Below, piece by piece: positions 1 through 8,231 of a DNA stretch of 64,000 nucleotides. Origin of the DNA: Rhodoferax potami (GTDB taxonomy: Bacteria; Pseudomonadota; Gammaproteobacteria; Burkholderiales; Burkholderiaceae_C); contig NZ_JAVBIK010000001.1 of NCBI RefSeq assembly GCF_032193805.1, positions 124,001-188,000 of the forward strand. Direction: 5' to 3'. Made by a program: the position numbers and the translations under genes. The notes beneath the pieces were generated by a model that was given only the letters and a program-made list of their open reading frames with translations, had not been told where the DNA came from and did not search any database. Within the stretch, counting starts at the first letter, position 1. Each line of letters opens with the position of its first letter.

Positions 1-880
1 ACACGACCATGCCGTAAGAGTCTTCCAAGGTAGGATGCACCAACATGTCCGCAGCGCTATAGGCCACAGACATATCTCTCAAGCTGCCCCTAAAGTGCAC
101 CCGAGACTGCACGCCCAGCGCTGTGGCTTGTTGCTGATAGTCGCCGGTGCGCTCCGAGCGGCCGATCACCAATAGCTGCACCGTCCTATCAAGCGTAGCC
201 AACGCATCCAAAAGGGTTTTGAGCCCCTTTTTGCTGAAGTCATTGCCGACAAAAAGGAGCACCGGAACATCATCTGGCAACTCCAAGGCGCGTCGCGCTT
301 CGGCTTTTACCGCTGCAGTGGCCGGCCCTGGCACTGCATCCACGCCTGGCGTAATGACCTCCAGCATTCCGCGTGAATCAGGAAATGCTCGCTCCACCAC
401 CTCTTTCAATGTGGTGGAAGCGCAGACCACTTTCTTCTTGTACGCAAATGCAAAGCGCCGCTCTTCCAGCCACAGATAGGCTAGTAAGCGTGGGCTGGTC
501 ACCACTTTCAACCAGCGCAGAGCCAAGCCAAAGCCTTGTTTCCCGGCAAACAGGGTGTGCTTAACCGGCAACACATGCACAGTCTGCACATTCCCGTGCC
601 AGGTGTTTTCGTGAGAGTGAACGATATCGAAGCCACTTCGTGTAGCCCGCCAGGTTTTCCAGGCGAAGTAGAGTTGGTTGATCCAGCGGGGGCGCTCCAC
701 CGGCATGGGCACCTGGTGATAGGTCACGTCGGGGCAATCATGCGAAATGGTCTGCGCAAACACATGCACTTCATGCACTTGCGCGAGTTGCTCTACCACC
801 GATATGGAGTAACGTTCTGCCCCACCCCCGGTTACCGAGAAATTGCGGCTCAGCACCGCGATACGCAAACGCTCAGTCAC
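1..880 (-). CDS. GT4-type glycosyltransferase, 3' end outside window
   Basis: Open frame of about 293 codons on the minus strand that starts with GTG at 880, nine bases after the rng stop, and runs off the window edge. The N-terminus reads SRNFSVTGGGAERYS, the glycine-rich donor-side loop of GT4 (GT-B fold) sugar transferases. The second Rossmann domain begins around FVGNDFSKKGLKTLL and ends in LEDSYGMVV, the start of the family's E-x7-E nucleotide-sugar motif. The usual role is transfer of a sugar from an NDP or UDP donor to a cell-surface glycan or lipid acceptor; the acceptor here cannot be told. An in-frame stop lies three codons upstream of the GTG, so the start is well bounded. Its closeness to rng suggests it is the last or a later gene of the nadD-rng operon. 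Confidence 0.85.
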   Translation of the reverse strand, partial: MTERLRIAVLSRNFSVTGGGAERYSISVVEQLAQVHEVHVFAQTISHDCPDVTYHQVPMPVERPRWINQLYFAWKTWRATRSGFDIVHSHENTWHGNVQTVHVLPVKHTLFAGKQGFGLALRWLKVVTSPRLLAYLWLEERRFAFAYKKKVVCASTTLKEVVERAFPDSRGMLEVITPGVDAVPGPATAAVKAEARRALELPDDVPVLLFVGNDFSKKGLKTLLDALATLDRTVQLLVIGRSERTGDYQQQATALGVQSRVHFRGSLRDMSVAYSAADMLVHPTLEDSYGMVV

Positions 881-889
881 AGTCCACCA

Positions 890-2365
890 TCACAGCAACA
901 CAATGTCGTATTGCTCCTGGGCCATGCCTGCTTCGCTCTGCAGCGACACCGGTTTGCCGATGAACTCAGAGAGTCCTGCCAAGTGCTGGCTTTCTTCGTC
1001 CAACAGGAGCTCAATCACCTTGGGCGACGCCACGACCCGGAATTCGCGGGGGGTGAACTGGCGGGCTTCCCTCAAGATTTCACGCAAGATGTCGTAGGCC
1101 ACACTGCGCGGCGTTTTGACGATGCCCTTGCCTTCACAGGTAGGGCAAGGTTCACACAACATGTGAGCTAGGGATTCACGGGTGCGTTTACGTGTCATCT
1201 CGACCAGACCCAACTGCGAGAATCCGCCCGCCATCGTCTTCACCCGATCACGACCCAGCTGCTTGCGGAATTCCGCCAACACGGCATCACGATGATCCTC
1301 GCGCACCATGTCAATGAAGTCGACAATGATGATGCCGCCCAGATTGCGCAGTCGCAGTTGGCGTGCAATCGCTTGAGAAGCCTCGAGGTTGGTTTTGAAG
1401 ATGGTGTCGTCAAAGTTGCGCGCACCGACAAAGCCGCCGGTGTTCACATCCACCGTGGTGAGTGCTTCGGTCTGATCCACGATCAGGTAGCCGCCCGATT
1501 TGAGCTCCACCCGACGCGCCAGTGCTTTGGCGATTTCCTCGTCAATCGAATACAAGTCAAAGATGGGGCGCTCACCCTTGTAGTGCTGCAACTTCTCGGC
1601 TGCTGCGGGCATGAACTCCGCGCCAAAAGTCTTAAGCGCGTCAAACTGTTCGCGGGAATCCACACGAATGGTCTGCGTCGTTTCACCCACCAAGTCACGC
1701 AACACGCGCTGCAACAGGTTCAAATCCTGGTGCAACAAACTTTGCGGCGGCAGACGAAGCGATGCATCCTTGATCCGGGCCCATGCCTTGCGCAGGTAGG
1801 CGATGTCGTCACCCAGCTCTTTGTCAGACGCATCTTCGCCATTGGTGCGCAAGATGAAGCCACCACCTTCTTTACCTGCCAGTGCCTGCATGCGGCTGCG
1901 CAGCTCATCACGCTGGGCCGTGGGAATTTTCTGTGACACGCCAATGTGGTCGTCTTGAGGCAGGAAAACTAGCAGGCGGCCGGCAATACTGATCTGCGTG
2001 GACAGGCGGGCACCTTTGGTGCCGATCGGGTCCTTGATCACCTGCACCATGAGGGACTGCCCCTCAAATACCTGCTTCTCAATCGGAATCTGGGGCTGTG
2101 CTGCGCGGGAGGCACTCAGCGACTCACCCTCTGCCGGGGGATGCCACACATCGGCCACATGCAAAAAGGCCGCGCGCTCTAGGCCAATGTCGATAAACGC
2201 CGACTGCATGCCGGGCAACACCCTAGCCACTTTGCCGAGGTACACATTGCCCACCAATCCGCGCTCCAGCGTGCGCTCCACATGCAGTTCCTGCACTGCA
2301 CCGTGTTCCACGATGGCCACCCGCGTCTCTTGCGGGGACCAATTGATCAGGATGTCTTGTTGCAT
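890..2365 (-). CDS. rng: Ribonuclease G
   Basis: 491 aa, full length for RNase G of the RNase E/G family, an endoribonuclease that matures the 16S rRNA 5' end and helps mRNA decay. The S1-type RNA-binding domain is near residues 38-120 ([21 protein letters not shown] region). The catalytic aspartates of the DNase I-like domain are visible as D306 (VDVNTG) and D349 (IIIVDFIDM). The Zn-link CPTCEGKG (C407, C410) that holds the dimer together is present. There is no long C-terminal scaffold, so this is RNase G rather than RNase E. The ATG overlaps the end of maf by 19 bp, and the maf-rng pairing is seen in many proteobacteria. Confidence 0.96.
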   Translation of the reverse strand: MQQDILINWSPQETRVAIVEHGAVQELHVERTLERGLVGNVYLGKVARVLPGMQSAFIDIGLERAAFLHVADVWHPPAEGESLSASRAAQPQIPIEKQVFEGQSLMVQVIKDPIGTKGARLSTQISIAGRLLVFLPQDDHIGVSQKIPTAQRDELRSRMQALAGKEGGGFILRTNGEDASDKELGDDIAYLRKAWARIKDASLRLPPQSLLHQDLNLLQRVLRDLVGETTQTIRVDSREQFDALKTFGAEFMPAAAEKLQHYKGERPIFDLYSIDEEIAKALARRVELKSGGYLIVDQTEALTTVDVNTGGFVGARNFDDTIFKTNLEASQAIARQLRLRNLGGIIIVDFIDMVREDHRDAVLAEFRKQLGRDRVKTMAGGFSQLGLVEMTRKRTRESLAHMLCEPCPTCEGKGIVKTPRSVAYDILREILREARQFTPREFRVVASPKVIELLLDEESQHLAGLSEFIGKPVSLQSEAGMAQEQYDIVLL

Positions 2366-2973
2366 GCAAAGCCCACCTCGCGCAAGGCCTGCGCTGTTTC
2401 AAACAAAGGGAGGCCCATGATGCCAGAGTAAGAGCCCTCAATGCGCGCAATGAACGCGGCCGCCCTGCCCTGCACACCGTACGCGCCAGCTTTGCCCATG
2501 GGCTCGCCGCTCGCCACGTAAGCGGTAATGTCGTCTTCGCTCATTGCAGAGAAAGTGACTACCGATTCGGAGCACGCCTGAACGGTCTTGTCGCCCCATG
2601 CCACCGCCACTGCAGTAAACACGAGGTGGGTTCCGCCTGCCAAGGCGCGCAACATGCGCTTGGCATCTTCTGCATCTGCCGGCTTGCCGAGAATGGAGTC
2701 ACCCAAGGCTACAGTCGTATCCGCGCAAAGAATGGGGCGATTTTGGCCACTAGCGCGCGCCAAGCGTGTGCGAGCCGCTATCAATTTAAGAGCAGTCACG
2801 CGCTGTACATAAGCTGCAGGCGTATCGCCCTCAAGCACCACTTCCAGGCTCTCGGCATCTTCATCCGGGGTGGGCAACAGCAACTCATGGGCGACACCAA
2901 TCTGGGTCAGCAACTCGCGACGACGCGGACTCTGGGAGGCGAGATAGATGAAATCGGTGGCACTCATGGTCAT
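2347..2973 (-). CDS. maf: Maf family nucleoside triphosphate pyrophosphatase
   Basis: About 208 aa. The Maf signature [10 protein letters not shown] lies at the N-terminus and the catalytic-loop motif ADTTV, with GKP after it, in the middle. Members hydrolyse dTTP, UTP or modified NTPs to the monophosphate and act as house-cleaning enzymes; the exact substrate (YhdE-like or YceF-like) cannot be fixed from sequence alone. Two starts are possible: ATG at 2973, overlapping the old rlmH stop as ATGA, or ATG at 2967. It would normally be translationally coupled to rlmH, but an IS66 element now separates it from most of that gene. A member of the dispersed repeat family (2748-2796) is read in frame inside it, giving the residues [15 protein letters not shown] between more conserved blocks. 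Confidence 0.93.
   Translation of the reverse strand: MTMSATDFIYLASQSPRRRELLTQIGVAHELLLPTPDEDAESLEVVLEGDTPAAYVQRVTALKLIAARTRLARASGQNRPILCADTTVALGDSILGKPADAEDAKRMLRALAGGTHLVFTAVAVAWGDKTVQACSESVVTFSAMSEDDITAYVASGEPMGKAGAYGVQGRAAAFIARIEGSYSGIMGLPLFETAQALREVGFACNKTS
2748..2796 (+). repeat. Dispersed 45-50-bp repeat, copy inside maf
   Basis: Matches the copy at 13870-13914 closely in its second half: both contain a GCGAGCCGCTA block followed within about 16 bases by AGCAGTCACG. The first half starts CACTAGCGC, as in the copy at 33634. It is translated in frame in maf on the other strand. Confidence 0.5.
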
Positions 2974-3030
2974 TCCCTGTGGTACGGGTGATTGGCATTG
3001 ACCGACCAGGCCCGGTAGAGCTGCTCAATC
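2970..3030 (-). pseudogene. rlmH: Detached 3' end of rlmH (RlmH C-terminal tail)
   Basis: Reading the minus strand from the left edge of the IS66 element gives [19 protein letters not shown] followed by TGA. This is the conserved RlmH C-terminus (compare E. coli, ending in YRAWSITTNHPYHRE). Joined across the element, after removing one copy of the 8-bp duplication, it continues the frame of the 5' part that ends VRVLLIE. It has no start codon of its own and cannot be made separately. Confidence 0.95.
3023..3030. repeat. Target site duplication, left copy (GCTCAATC)
   Basis: The 8 bp next to the left inverted repeat are identical to the 8 bp beyond the right inverted repeat (5502-5509). Eight base pairs is the duplication length typical of IS66-family elements. 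Confidence 0.95.
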
Positions 3031-3058
3031 GTAACCGGTCACTGTCCGGCGTTATTGC

Positions 3059-4660
3059 CTACGTTACCAAACCGTGTAATGGTGAACGCAATGGATTCTC
3101 GGCGAAGTGCTGCTTCCATTGACGAGGCGTCAGTTCTGAAACTCTGGAGGCGGGGTGGTGGCCTACGCGTTGCAAGACATCAACCAGGTAGGTGTAGGGG
3201 TCAATGTCATGTAAACGGCATGTCACGATCAGGCTCTGCATGATGCCCGCGCGCTTGGCGCCCACCTCCGTCCAGCAGAATAACCAATTGCGCCTGCCCA
3301 TTGGTATCGCGCGCAAGGCGCGTTCCAGATGGTTCGTATCCATGGCCACATCCGCATCGCCCAGAAACACCTGCAGTTGCGCGCGGCGCTCGCGTGCATA
3401 GGCCAATGCCTTGGTCAACGGATTGCTGGGCAGGAAGCCTTGCCGCTCGAACTGCAAATCCACCCATTCAAAGAAGTTCTGCACCAGCGGTTTGCTGTGG
3501 CTTAGACGGTGCTCTCGTTTGGCATCCCCGTAGAGGTCACGTTCACGAATGGCTTCTTCCTGGGCGTAAATCTCGCCAATTTGCTGCAGCGCCTGGCCAG
3601 CGGCCTGTGGCTCGGCCCCTAGAGCTTCAAAGAAGCCACGCCTGCAGTGCGCCCAGCATTGGGCATGCGTAATGCCGGTCTTGGCAGCGTAACGTGCATA
3701 GGCCTCATAGCCGTCAGTGAGCAACACGGCATCTGTGGCCCCTGGCAGCCCCAATGCCTGCTGTACGTGCTCGTGGCGGCGCGACTCGAAATAGGCAAAG
3801 CACACCTCATCGAGTTCGCCGTACACAGGCCAGAAGTAGGCCGCCTTCATCTTGCCGGGCCCACTGCGCCCGGCCTTGATGGGGGTCTCGTCCATTGCCT
3901 TGACCCGGCTGTTGCGGATCGACTCGAGCTGCGTGTCGTAAATCGGCTCCAGCAGGGAAATGGTCTTTTGCGCCAGTTGCGTCAGCCACGCCCGGCTGAG
4001 TTTGAAGCCCGCTTGGCTCAGGCGCTGGTGCTGCCGGTACAGCGGAATGTGCCAGGCAAACTTGTCAACAACAACGCCTGCGAGCAAGCTCACGTCAGCG
4101 CGGCTGCCCTCAATGATGCCTGTTGGCGCGCCCGCACAGTGCAGGGTTTGCGTGTCGTGGCGCTTGATGACAGAGCGCACATACTTCAGCACCACATAGG
4201 CACCGGGGCGCTGTGCCAAGCGGTGGCTGACCTTCTGGCTGACAACCTCGTACTGATCGGGCGAGAGGTCTTTGGTCTCGGGGTTGGCCAGCTCGATGGT
4301 GTGCACGGGCACCTTGGTTTCGTCAAAGAACGATGCGGGCGTGCCCTCGTCGGCAAAGTTGCTGCGGGGTTTGCGTCGCTGGTGTGCAGGGATGGTGTTG
4401 GAGTCGGAGTCGGCTTCGGGCGCATCAGTGGCAGGGAGGTCGCCCAGGAGTTGCCCCAGGTGCATTTGCTGCGCATCGGGCAAGGGTGCAAAGCGCTCGC
4501 TCTTCTTGCCAAAGAGTTGGCGTTTGAACCATTCGAGCTGCTGCTCCAGCGCGCTGATGCTGGCGGCCTGTGCTTGCAGTGTCTGCGCGATGCTCTGCGG
4601 CGACAGCCCCATGACCGTTTCGACGGTAAATGTGGGAGTGCTGGTATTGGGCATCGACAT
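3059..4660 (-). CDS. tnpC: IS66 transposase TnpC
   Basis: 533 aa, normal for IS66 TnpC. The N-terminal part (about 20-60) forms a short coiled coil ending in the family motif FGKKSERF. A DDE catalytic core is visible: D257 in AMDET, D316 in LLTDGYEAYA, and E446 in NHLERALRAIPMGRRNW. The CWAHCRRGFFEAL block between the second D and E is also typical. It catalyses cutting and joining of the element ends. No frameshift or internal stop is seen. The start at ATG 4660 (MSMPNTS) follows tnpB after 69 bp. Confidence 0.97.
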   Translation of the reverse strand: MSMPNTSTPTFTVETVMGLSPQSIAQTLQAQAASISALEQQLEWFKRQLFGKKSERFAPLPDAQQMHLGQLLGDLPATDAPEADSDSNTIPAHQRRKPRSNFADEGTPASFFDETKVPVHTIELANPETKDLSPDQYEVVSQKVSHRLAQRPGAYVVLKYVRSVIKRHDTQTLHCAGAPTGIIEGSRADVSLLAGVVVDKFAWHIPLYRQHQRLSQAGFKLSRAWLTQLAQKTISLLEPIYDTQLESIRNSRVKAMDETPIKAGRSGPGKMKAAYFWPVYGELDEVCFAYFESRRHEHVQQALGLPGATDAVLLTDGYEAYARYAAKTGITHAQCWAHCRRGFFEALGAEPQAAGQALQQIGEIYAQEEAIRERDLYGDAKREHRLSHSKPLVQNFFEWVDLQFERQGFLPSNPLTKALAYARERRAQLQVFLGDADVAMDTNHLERALRAIPMGRRNWLFCWTEVGAKRAGIMQSLIVTCRLHDIDPYTYLVDVLQRVGHHPASRVSELTPRQWKQHFAENPLRSPLHGLVT

Positions 4661-4729
4661 GGGCCTTATCTTGCGGCCTTTAGGGACAAAGCAAAAGAGT
4701 GCTTCTCCGGATTGAAAATGGGCACATCG

Positions 4730-5077
4730 TCACCTCCGCGCAGGGTGTTGGTAGCGTTTGTGGCGTCGGCGCACTTCGATGCCTTCGAGCATCAGTTTGA
4801 GCGCCGTGCAGTCGATCTCGCCACTGCCGCCTTGAACGCCTTTACGGGAGAACTTGCCGCTCTCCAAACGCTTGCACCACAGGCACCAGCCGCTGCGGTC
4901 AAAGTACAGCACCTTCATCTGTGTTTGCCGCCGGTTGATGAAAACAAACATGTGTCCGGCCAGCACATCCACTTCAAACCCCTGGCGTGCCAGAGCGTAC
5001 AAGCCGTCGTAGGACTGGCGCATATCGGCAGCTTGGCCATACAGGAACACGCGAATGCGGCCCTCGGGAAAGAACAT
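4730..5077 (-). CDS. tnpB: IS66 accessory protein TnpB
   Basis: 115 aa, the normal size for the IS66 Orf2 protein. Recognisable blocks are MRQSYDGLYALA, GHMFVFINRR and MKVLYFDRSGWCLWCKRLE. The protein is required together with TnpA and TnpC for efficient transposition in characterised IS66 elements, but its biochemical function is not established. Its start codon overlaps the last base of the tnpA stop, so it is probably translationally coupled. Confidence 0.96.
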   Translation of the reverse strand: MFFPEGRIRVFLYGQAADMRQSYDGLYALARQGFEVDVLAGHMFVFINRRQTQMKVLYFDRSGWCLWCKRLESGKFSRKGVQGGSGEIDCTALKLMLEGIEVRRRHKRYQHPARR

Positions 5078-5415
5078 TACCGGCGTACCAGATGCAAACT
5101 CATGCCCGAGCCGAGTTCGATGCGTAACTCCATGGCTCCATTGCCGCTGCCGTGCACTCCAGCAAGGTCGCCCAGATCAACGAACGCCGCCTTCGGCACG
5201 GTGGTGGGGGCTACCTTGTTCGTTCGCAGCGGGGACGCGATTCCCCTCTGTTTATTCCTAAGCGTGCGTCGGCGAGCAAGGCTGCTGCGACTGATGCCTT
5301 CGCGGCTGCAAAATTCATCTATCGTCAATCCAGCGCGGTCAAAACGATCCAGTACCTCAGCCCAAGTCTGTTCACTCAACACTGCACGCCTGAGCACGCT
5401 CTGCGTCTCTTCCAT
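5077..5415 (-). CDS. tnpA: IS66 accessory protein TnpA (HTH)
   Basis: 112 aa, first gene of the element. The N-terminal half contains a predicted helix-turn-helix (WAEVLDRFDRAGLTIDEFC to ISRSSLARRR), as in IS66 Orf1 proteins that resemble IS3-type OrfA. It probably binds element DNA. It is followed directly by tnpB with a one-base overlap. It starts at ATG 5415, about 64 bp inside the right inverted repeat, leaving room for the element's own promoter. Confidence 0.93.
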   Translation of the reverse strand: MEETQSVLRRAVLSEQTWAEVLDRFDRAGLTIDEFCSREGISRSSLARRRTLRNKQRGIASPLRTNKVAPTTVPKAAFVDLGDLAGVHGSGNGAMELRIELGSGMSLHLVRR

Positions 5416-5466
5416 ATCCGACCCCGTCCTGTTTGTTGATCAGGGCGCATTCTTTGGTACCTGCAA

Positions 5467-5916
5467 TCAGTTCGCAAGAACGCCGGACAGTGACCGGTTA
5501 CGCTCAATCAGCAGCACCCGCACCATGGCGTGGGGCAAAGTCAGGTCGGAGAGGCGGATGCGTTCATGCGCAGCCTGACGAAACTCGGGGTCCAGACCGT
5601 CGGGACCACCGATGATGAGCGCCACATCGGTGCCGCCCAGCTGCCATTCTTTCAGGCGTTCGGCCAGTGCGGTGGTGCGCAGGCTGGTGCCCCGCTCATC
5701 CAGCGCCACAATGCGGGCACCCTTGGGAATCGCTTCTTCGATGCGTTTGCGCTCAGCGGCGTAAAGCTGCTCCACCGTTTTAGAGCCGCGGGGCTCCGTT
5801 TTGATGGCTTTGAGCTCTACCTTGAGTTCATGCGGAAAGCGCTTGGCGTAGTCATCCCACGCGGTTTGCGCCCAGTCCGGTACCCGCTGACCGACAGCGA
5901 CGATGACCAGCCTCAC
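5467..5916 (-). pseudogene. rlmH: rlmH interrupted by IS66 (5' part with chimeric tail)
   Basis: RlmH is the SPOUT-fold methyltransferase that makes m3-pseudouridine at 23S rRNA position 1915. The frame starts at GTG 5916 ([15 protein letters not shown]) and keeps the SAM-binding [12 protein letters not shown] block and the [14 protein letters not shown] strand. It then enters the IS66 end and finishes with the foreign residues [11 protein letters not shown]. The normal ending [18 protein letters not shown] lies 2.5 kb away at 2970-3030. The chimeric protein is 149 aa, close to the usual length, but lacks the tail that in the known family forms part of the composite active site. It is therefore probably inactive, although the length alone would let an automatic annotation call it intact. 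Confidence 0.93.
5502..5509. repeat. Target site duplication, right copy (GCTCAATC)
   Basis: Identical to 3023-3030 on the other side of the IS66 element. In the interrupted rlmH frame it encodes part of the L-I-E junction. Confidence 0.95.
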
Positions 5917-5924
5917 GCGGGACC

Positions 5925-6656
5925 TCAGGCTTTACGGGGAGCGGCTTTCTTCGCAGGCGCCTTCTTGGCGGCAGCGGGCTTGGCTGCTGCTTTTTTTGCG
6001 ACCGTCTTCTTCACTTCGGGTTTGACCACGACCGTCTTCACCGCAGCCTTGACTGTGGGTTTTGCGGCAGGCTTTGCAGCGGTGGTCTTGGAAGCGGCTT
6101 TCTTGGCAGGTGCCTTTACGCCAGCGGCTTTGTCTGCAGCCTTCTTCAGAGCAGCTTTGGATGGGAAGGCTTCTTCCACACCCTTCTTGGCTGCACTGGA
6201 ACGGCGCATGCTTGGCTCCACGGCCTTTGCAGCGGCTTTCTTGGCGGCGGGCTTGGCCTCTTCGCTCGCCTTGGCGACCACCGGCTTTGCCGCACCCAGC
6301 TTCAGGCGCACGGGCTTCTCGCCCCACAGCTCTTCGAGGTGGTAGTACTGGCGGAAGTTGGGCTGCATGATGTGCACCACGACCTGGTTGCAATCCACAA
6401 TGATCCATTCACCGTTGCCTTCGCCTTCAATACGGGGCTTGGCAAAGCCGGCTTCGCGCACCGCATCGCGCACGCTGGCTGCCAAGGCTTTGGTCTGGCG
6501 GTTGCTGGTGCCCGAGGCGATGATCACGCGCTCAAACAAGGCAGACAGGTGCTCGGTGTCGAACACCACAATATCTTGGGCCTTCACATCTTCCAGACCA
6601 TCGACGACGGCACGTTGGAGTTTTTGGGTGTTTTTGGCAACGGTGGAAGTAGTCAT
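5925..6656 (-). CDS. rsfS: Ribosome silencing factor RsfS with long basic tail
   Basis: 243 aa. The first ~115 residues are a normal RsfS/Iojap domain ([42 protein letters not shown]). RsfS binds ribosomal protein L14 (uL14) and blocks subunit joining when nutrients are low. From about residue 125 to the end the protein is a low-complexity Lys/Ala/Pro tail ([14 protein letters not shown] repeats) resembling histone-H1-like proteins. The family is usually only about 105-130 aa, so the tail is an addition of similar size. It lies between nadD (one-base overlap at 6656) and rlmH (8-bp gap), the usual order. Confidence 0.93.
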   Translation of the reverse strand: MTTSTVAKNTQKLQRAVVDGLEDVKAQDIVVFDTEHLSALFERVIIASGTSNRQTKALAASVRDAVREAGFAKPRIEGEGNGEWIIVDCNQVVVHIMQPNFRQYYHLEELWGEKPVRLKLGAAKPVVAKASEEAKPAAKKAAAKAVEPSMRRSSAAKKGVEEAFPSKAALKKAADKAAGVKAPAKKAASKTTAAKPAAKPTVKAAVKTVVVKPEVKKTVAKKAAAKPAAAKKAPAKKAAPRKA

Positions 6657-7276
6657 CAGTCGGATCGATAAAGAAGGTGTTGGTCAATATAACGCGCAAC
6701 CGGCTCAAAAACCAGTGGGGCAATGCTTTTGCCCGAGGCGACGCGTTGTCGGATGTCGGTGGCGCTGACTGCCATGGGAGGCATTTGCAGCACAGTCAGG
6801 CCGGGGATGTCGTTGGCGAGGTCATCAAAACGGCCATAGGCGCCCGATGAATCTGCTCGAGCAGCTACACAAATTATAGCAAGTGCCGGCAGTCGCTCCC
6901 AATGGTGCCAAGTTTTGAGCCGCTGGGCCTGGTCCTCCCCGATCAGCAGGTACAGCTGCGCACCCGGGTTTTCTGCTTGGAGCTCGCGCAGGGTGTCCAC
7001 CGTATAACTCGGCCCGTCCCGCAAGGTTTCGCGTGGGTCTACGTACGTGCCGGGCACTGGGCTGAACGCCAATTCCGCCATGCGCAGCCGGTGTTTGGCG
7101 TCGGTCAGCGGCCGCGCCTTGTGCCAGGCATGCCCTGTTGGAATTACCACAAGGCGCTGCAGGCCCAGCTGGCTGATGGCAATTTGTGCAAGGGCCGTAT
7201 GCCCCAGGTGTGGCGGATCAAAAGCCCCACCGAAAACACCGATTCGCAGCGGAGCGCCTTCACCCGTCAAACCCAC
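6656..7276 (-). CDS. nadD: Nicotinate-nucleotide adenylyltransferase
   Basis: Catalyses NaMN + ATP to deamido-NAD in NAD biosynthesis. The nucleotidyltransferase motif [15 protein letters not shown] is near the N-terminus, and the C-terminal [12 protein letters not shown] block (the ISSTxIR-like motif) is present. The open frame can be extended to 7351, but that would overlap hemF by 85 bp. I prefer GTG 7276 (or TTG 7270), which overlaps the hemF stop by a few bases and puts the motif at the usual distance from the start. A copy of the dispersed repeat (6836-6882) is read in frame here as [16 protein letters not shown]. Confidence 0.92.
   Translation of the reverse strand: MGLTGEGAPLRIGVFGGAFDPPHLGHTALAQIAISQLGLQRLVVIPTGHAWHKARPLTDAKHRLRMAELAFSPVPGTYVDPRETLRDGPSYTVDTLRELQAENPGAQLYLLIGEDQAQRLKTWHHWERLPALAIICVAARADSSGAYGRFDDLANDIPGLTVLQMPPMAVSATDIRQRVASGKSIAPLVFEPVARYIDQHLLYRSD
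6836..6882 (+). repeat. Dispersed 45-50-bp repeat, copy inside nadD
   Basis: Has the family layout: an AGGCGC block, about 12 variable bases, a CTGCTCGAGCAGCTAC block, then AAATTATAGCA. It is coding in nadD on the opposite strand without disturbing the frame. Confidence 0.6.
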
Positions 7277-8190
7277 TCCCGTGCGGTAAGGAAATGGCGG
7301 GTCAATGCCTCTTCGGGCGACCCGGCTTCCGGCACTTGCTGATAAGCCCATGTTGCGTGTGGAGGCATCGACAGCAGGATCGACTCGGTGCGTCCCCCCG
7401 ATTGCAAGCCGAAATGGGTGCCGCGGTCCCAGACCAAGTTGAACTCGACATAGCGGCCCCTGCGATACAGCTGGAAATCACGCTGCCGCTGGGTGTACGC
7501 CATGTGCCTGCGACGCTCCACGATGGGCAAATACGCCTTCAGGAAAGCGTCACCCACCGACCGCAAGAGCTCGAAACTGCGAACCGGGCCCAGTTCGGAG
7601 AAGTCATCAAAAAACACCCCACCAATTCCGCGTGGCTCGTTGCGGTGCTTCAGGAAGAAATAGTCATCACACCACTTTTTGAAGCGCGGGTATTTGTCGT
7701 CTCCAAAATCCGCCAATGACTCTTTACAGGTGCGGTGGAAATGCACCGCATCGTCCTCAAAACCGTAATAGGGCGTGAGATCCATACCGCCGCCAAACCA
7801 GCACACCTCTTCGCCTTGGGGATTTTTGGCTGCAATCATGCGCACATTCATGTGCACGGTGGGCACATAGGGGTTGCGCGGGTGAAAGACCAAAGACACG
7901 CCCATGGCCTCAAAAGGGGCGCCAGCCAACTCTGGCCGATGCTGGGTGGCGCTGGGCGGGAGCTTCGGCCCTCGCACATGAGAAAACCCGCAACCACCGC
8001 GCTCTAACAGTGCCCCGCCCTCAATGATCCGTGTGATGCCTTGCCCCTGCAGGGGTTCGCCAGCGGCCTTCTCCCACGAGTCAGAGATGAAATGGCCGCC
8101 ATCCGCCGCCTCCATGGCTTCCACGATGCGGGTTTGCAGACCCATCAAATAGGCGCGCACCTGCATGGAGCCCGCTGGTGAATCACTCAT
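7267..8190 (-). CDS. hemF: Oxygen-dependent coproporphyrinogen III oxidase
   Basis: 307 aa, full length. HemF carries out the oxygen-dependent oxidative decarboxylation of coproporphyrinogen III to protoporphyrinogen IX in haem synthesis. Family blocks are clear: [53 protein letters not shown] and [16 protein letters not shown] with [11 protein letters not shown]. The substrate-facing histidines are in these motifs. Oxygen dependence fits the aerobic cobalamin route further along the window. The end overlaps the start of nadD; purD lies 41 bp upstream. Confidence 0.97.
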   Translation of the reverse strand: MSDSPAGSMQVRAYLMGLQTRIVEAMEAADGGHFISDSWEKAAGEPLQGQGITRIIEGGALLERGGCGFSHVRGPKLPPSATQHRPELAGAPFEAMGVSLVFHPRNPYVPTVHMNVRMIAAKNPQGEEVCWFGGGMDLTPYYGFEDDAVHFHRTCKESLADFGDDKYPRFKKWCDDYFFLKHRNEPRGIGGVFFDDFSELGPVRSFELLRSVGDAFLKAYLPIVERRRHMAYTQRQRDFQLYRRGRYVEFNLVWDRGTHFGLQSGGRTESILLSMPPHATWAYQQVPEAGSPEEALTRHFLTAREWV

Positions 8191-8231
8191 CTTCGAGCTT
8201 CCTTAAAACCTAACTTGGGGTATGGGGCTCA

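Larger units (their letters stand above)
3031..5501 (-). mobile_element. Complete IS66-family insertion sequence in rlmH
   Basis: A 2471-bp element bounded by a perfect 23-bp inverted repeat (3031-3053 and 5479-5501, beginning GTAACCGGTCACTGTCCGGC), extendable to 28 bp with one mismatch. It carries the standard three-gene IS66 set, all open and in order tnpA-tnpB-tnpC on the minus strand, and is flanked by the 8-bp duplication GCTCAATC. Intact genes, intact ends and a perfect duplication suggest a recent insertion and a potentially active element. It is in the same orientation as the interrupted operon, so transcription could in principle read from the element into maf and rng. Confidence 0.97.

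Noticed and set aside
3647..5578. Long plus-strand ORF (643 codons) across the IS66 genes
   Set aside because: Antisense to tnpA, tnpB and tnpC, which show clear family motifs; composition of the ORF is that of a shadow frame.
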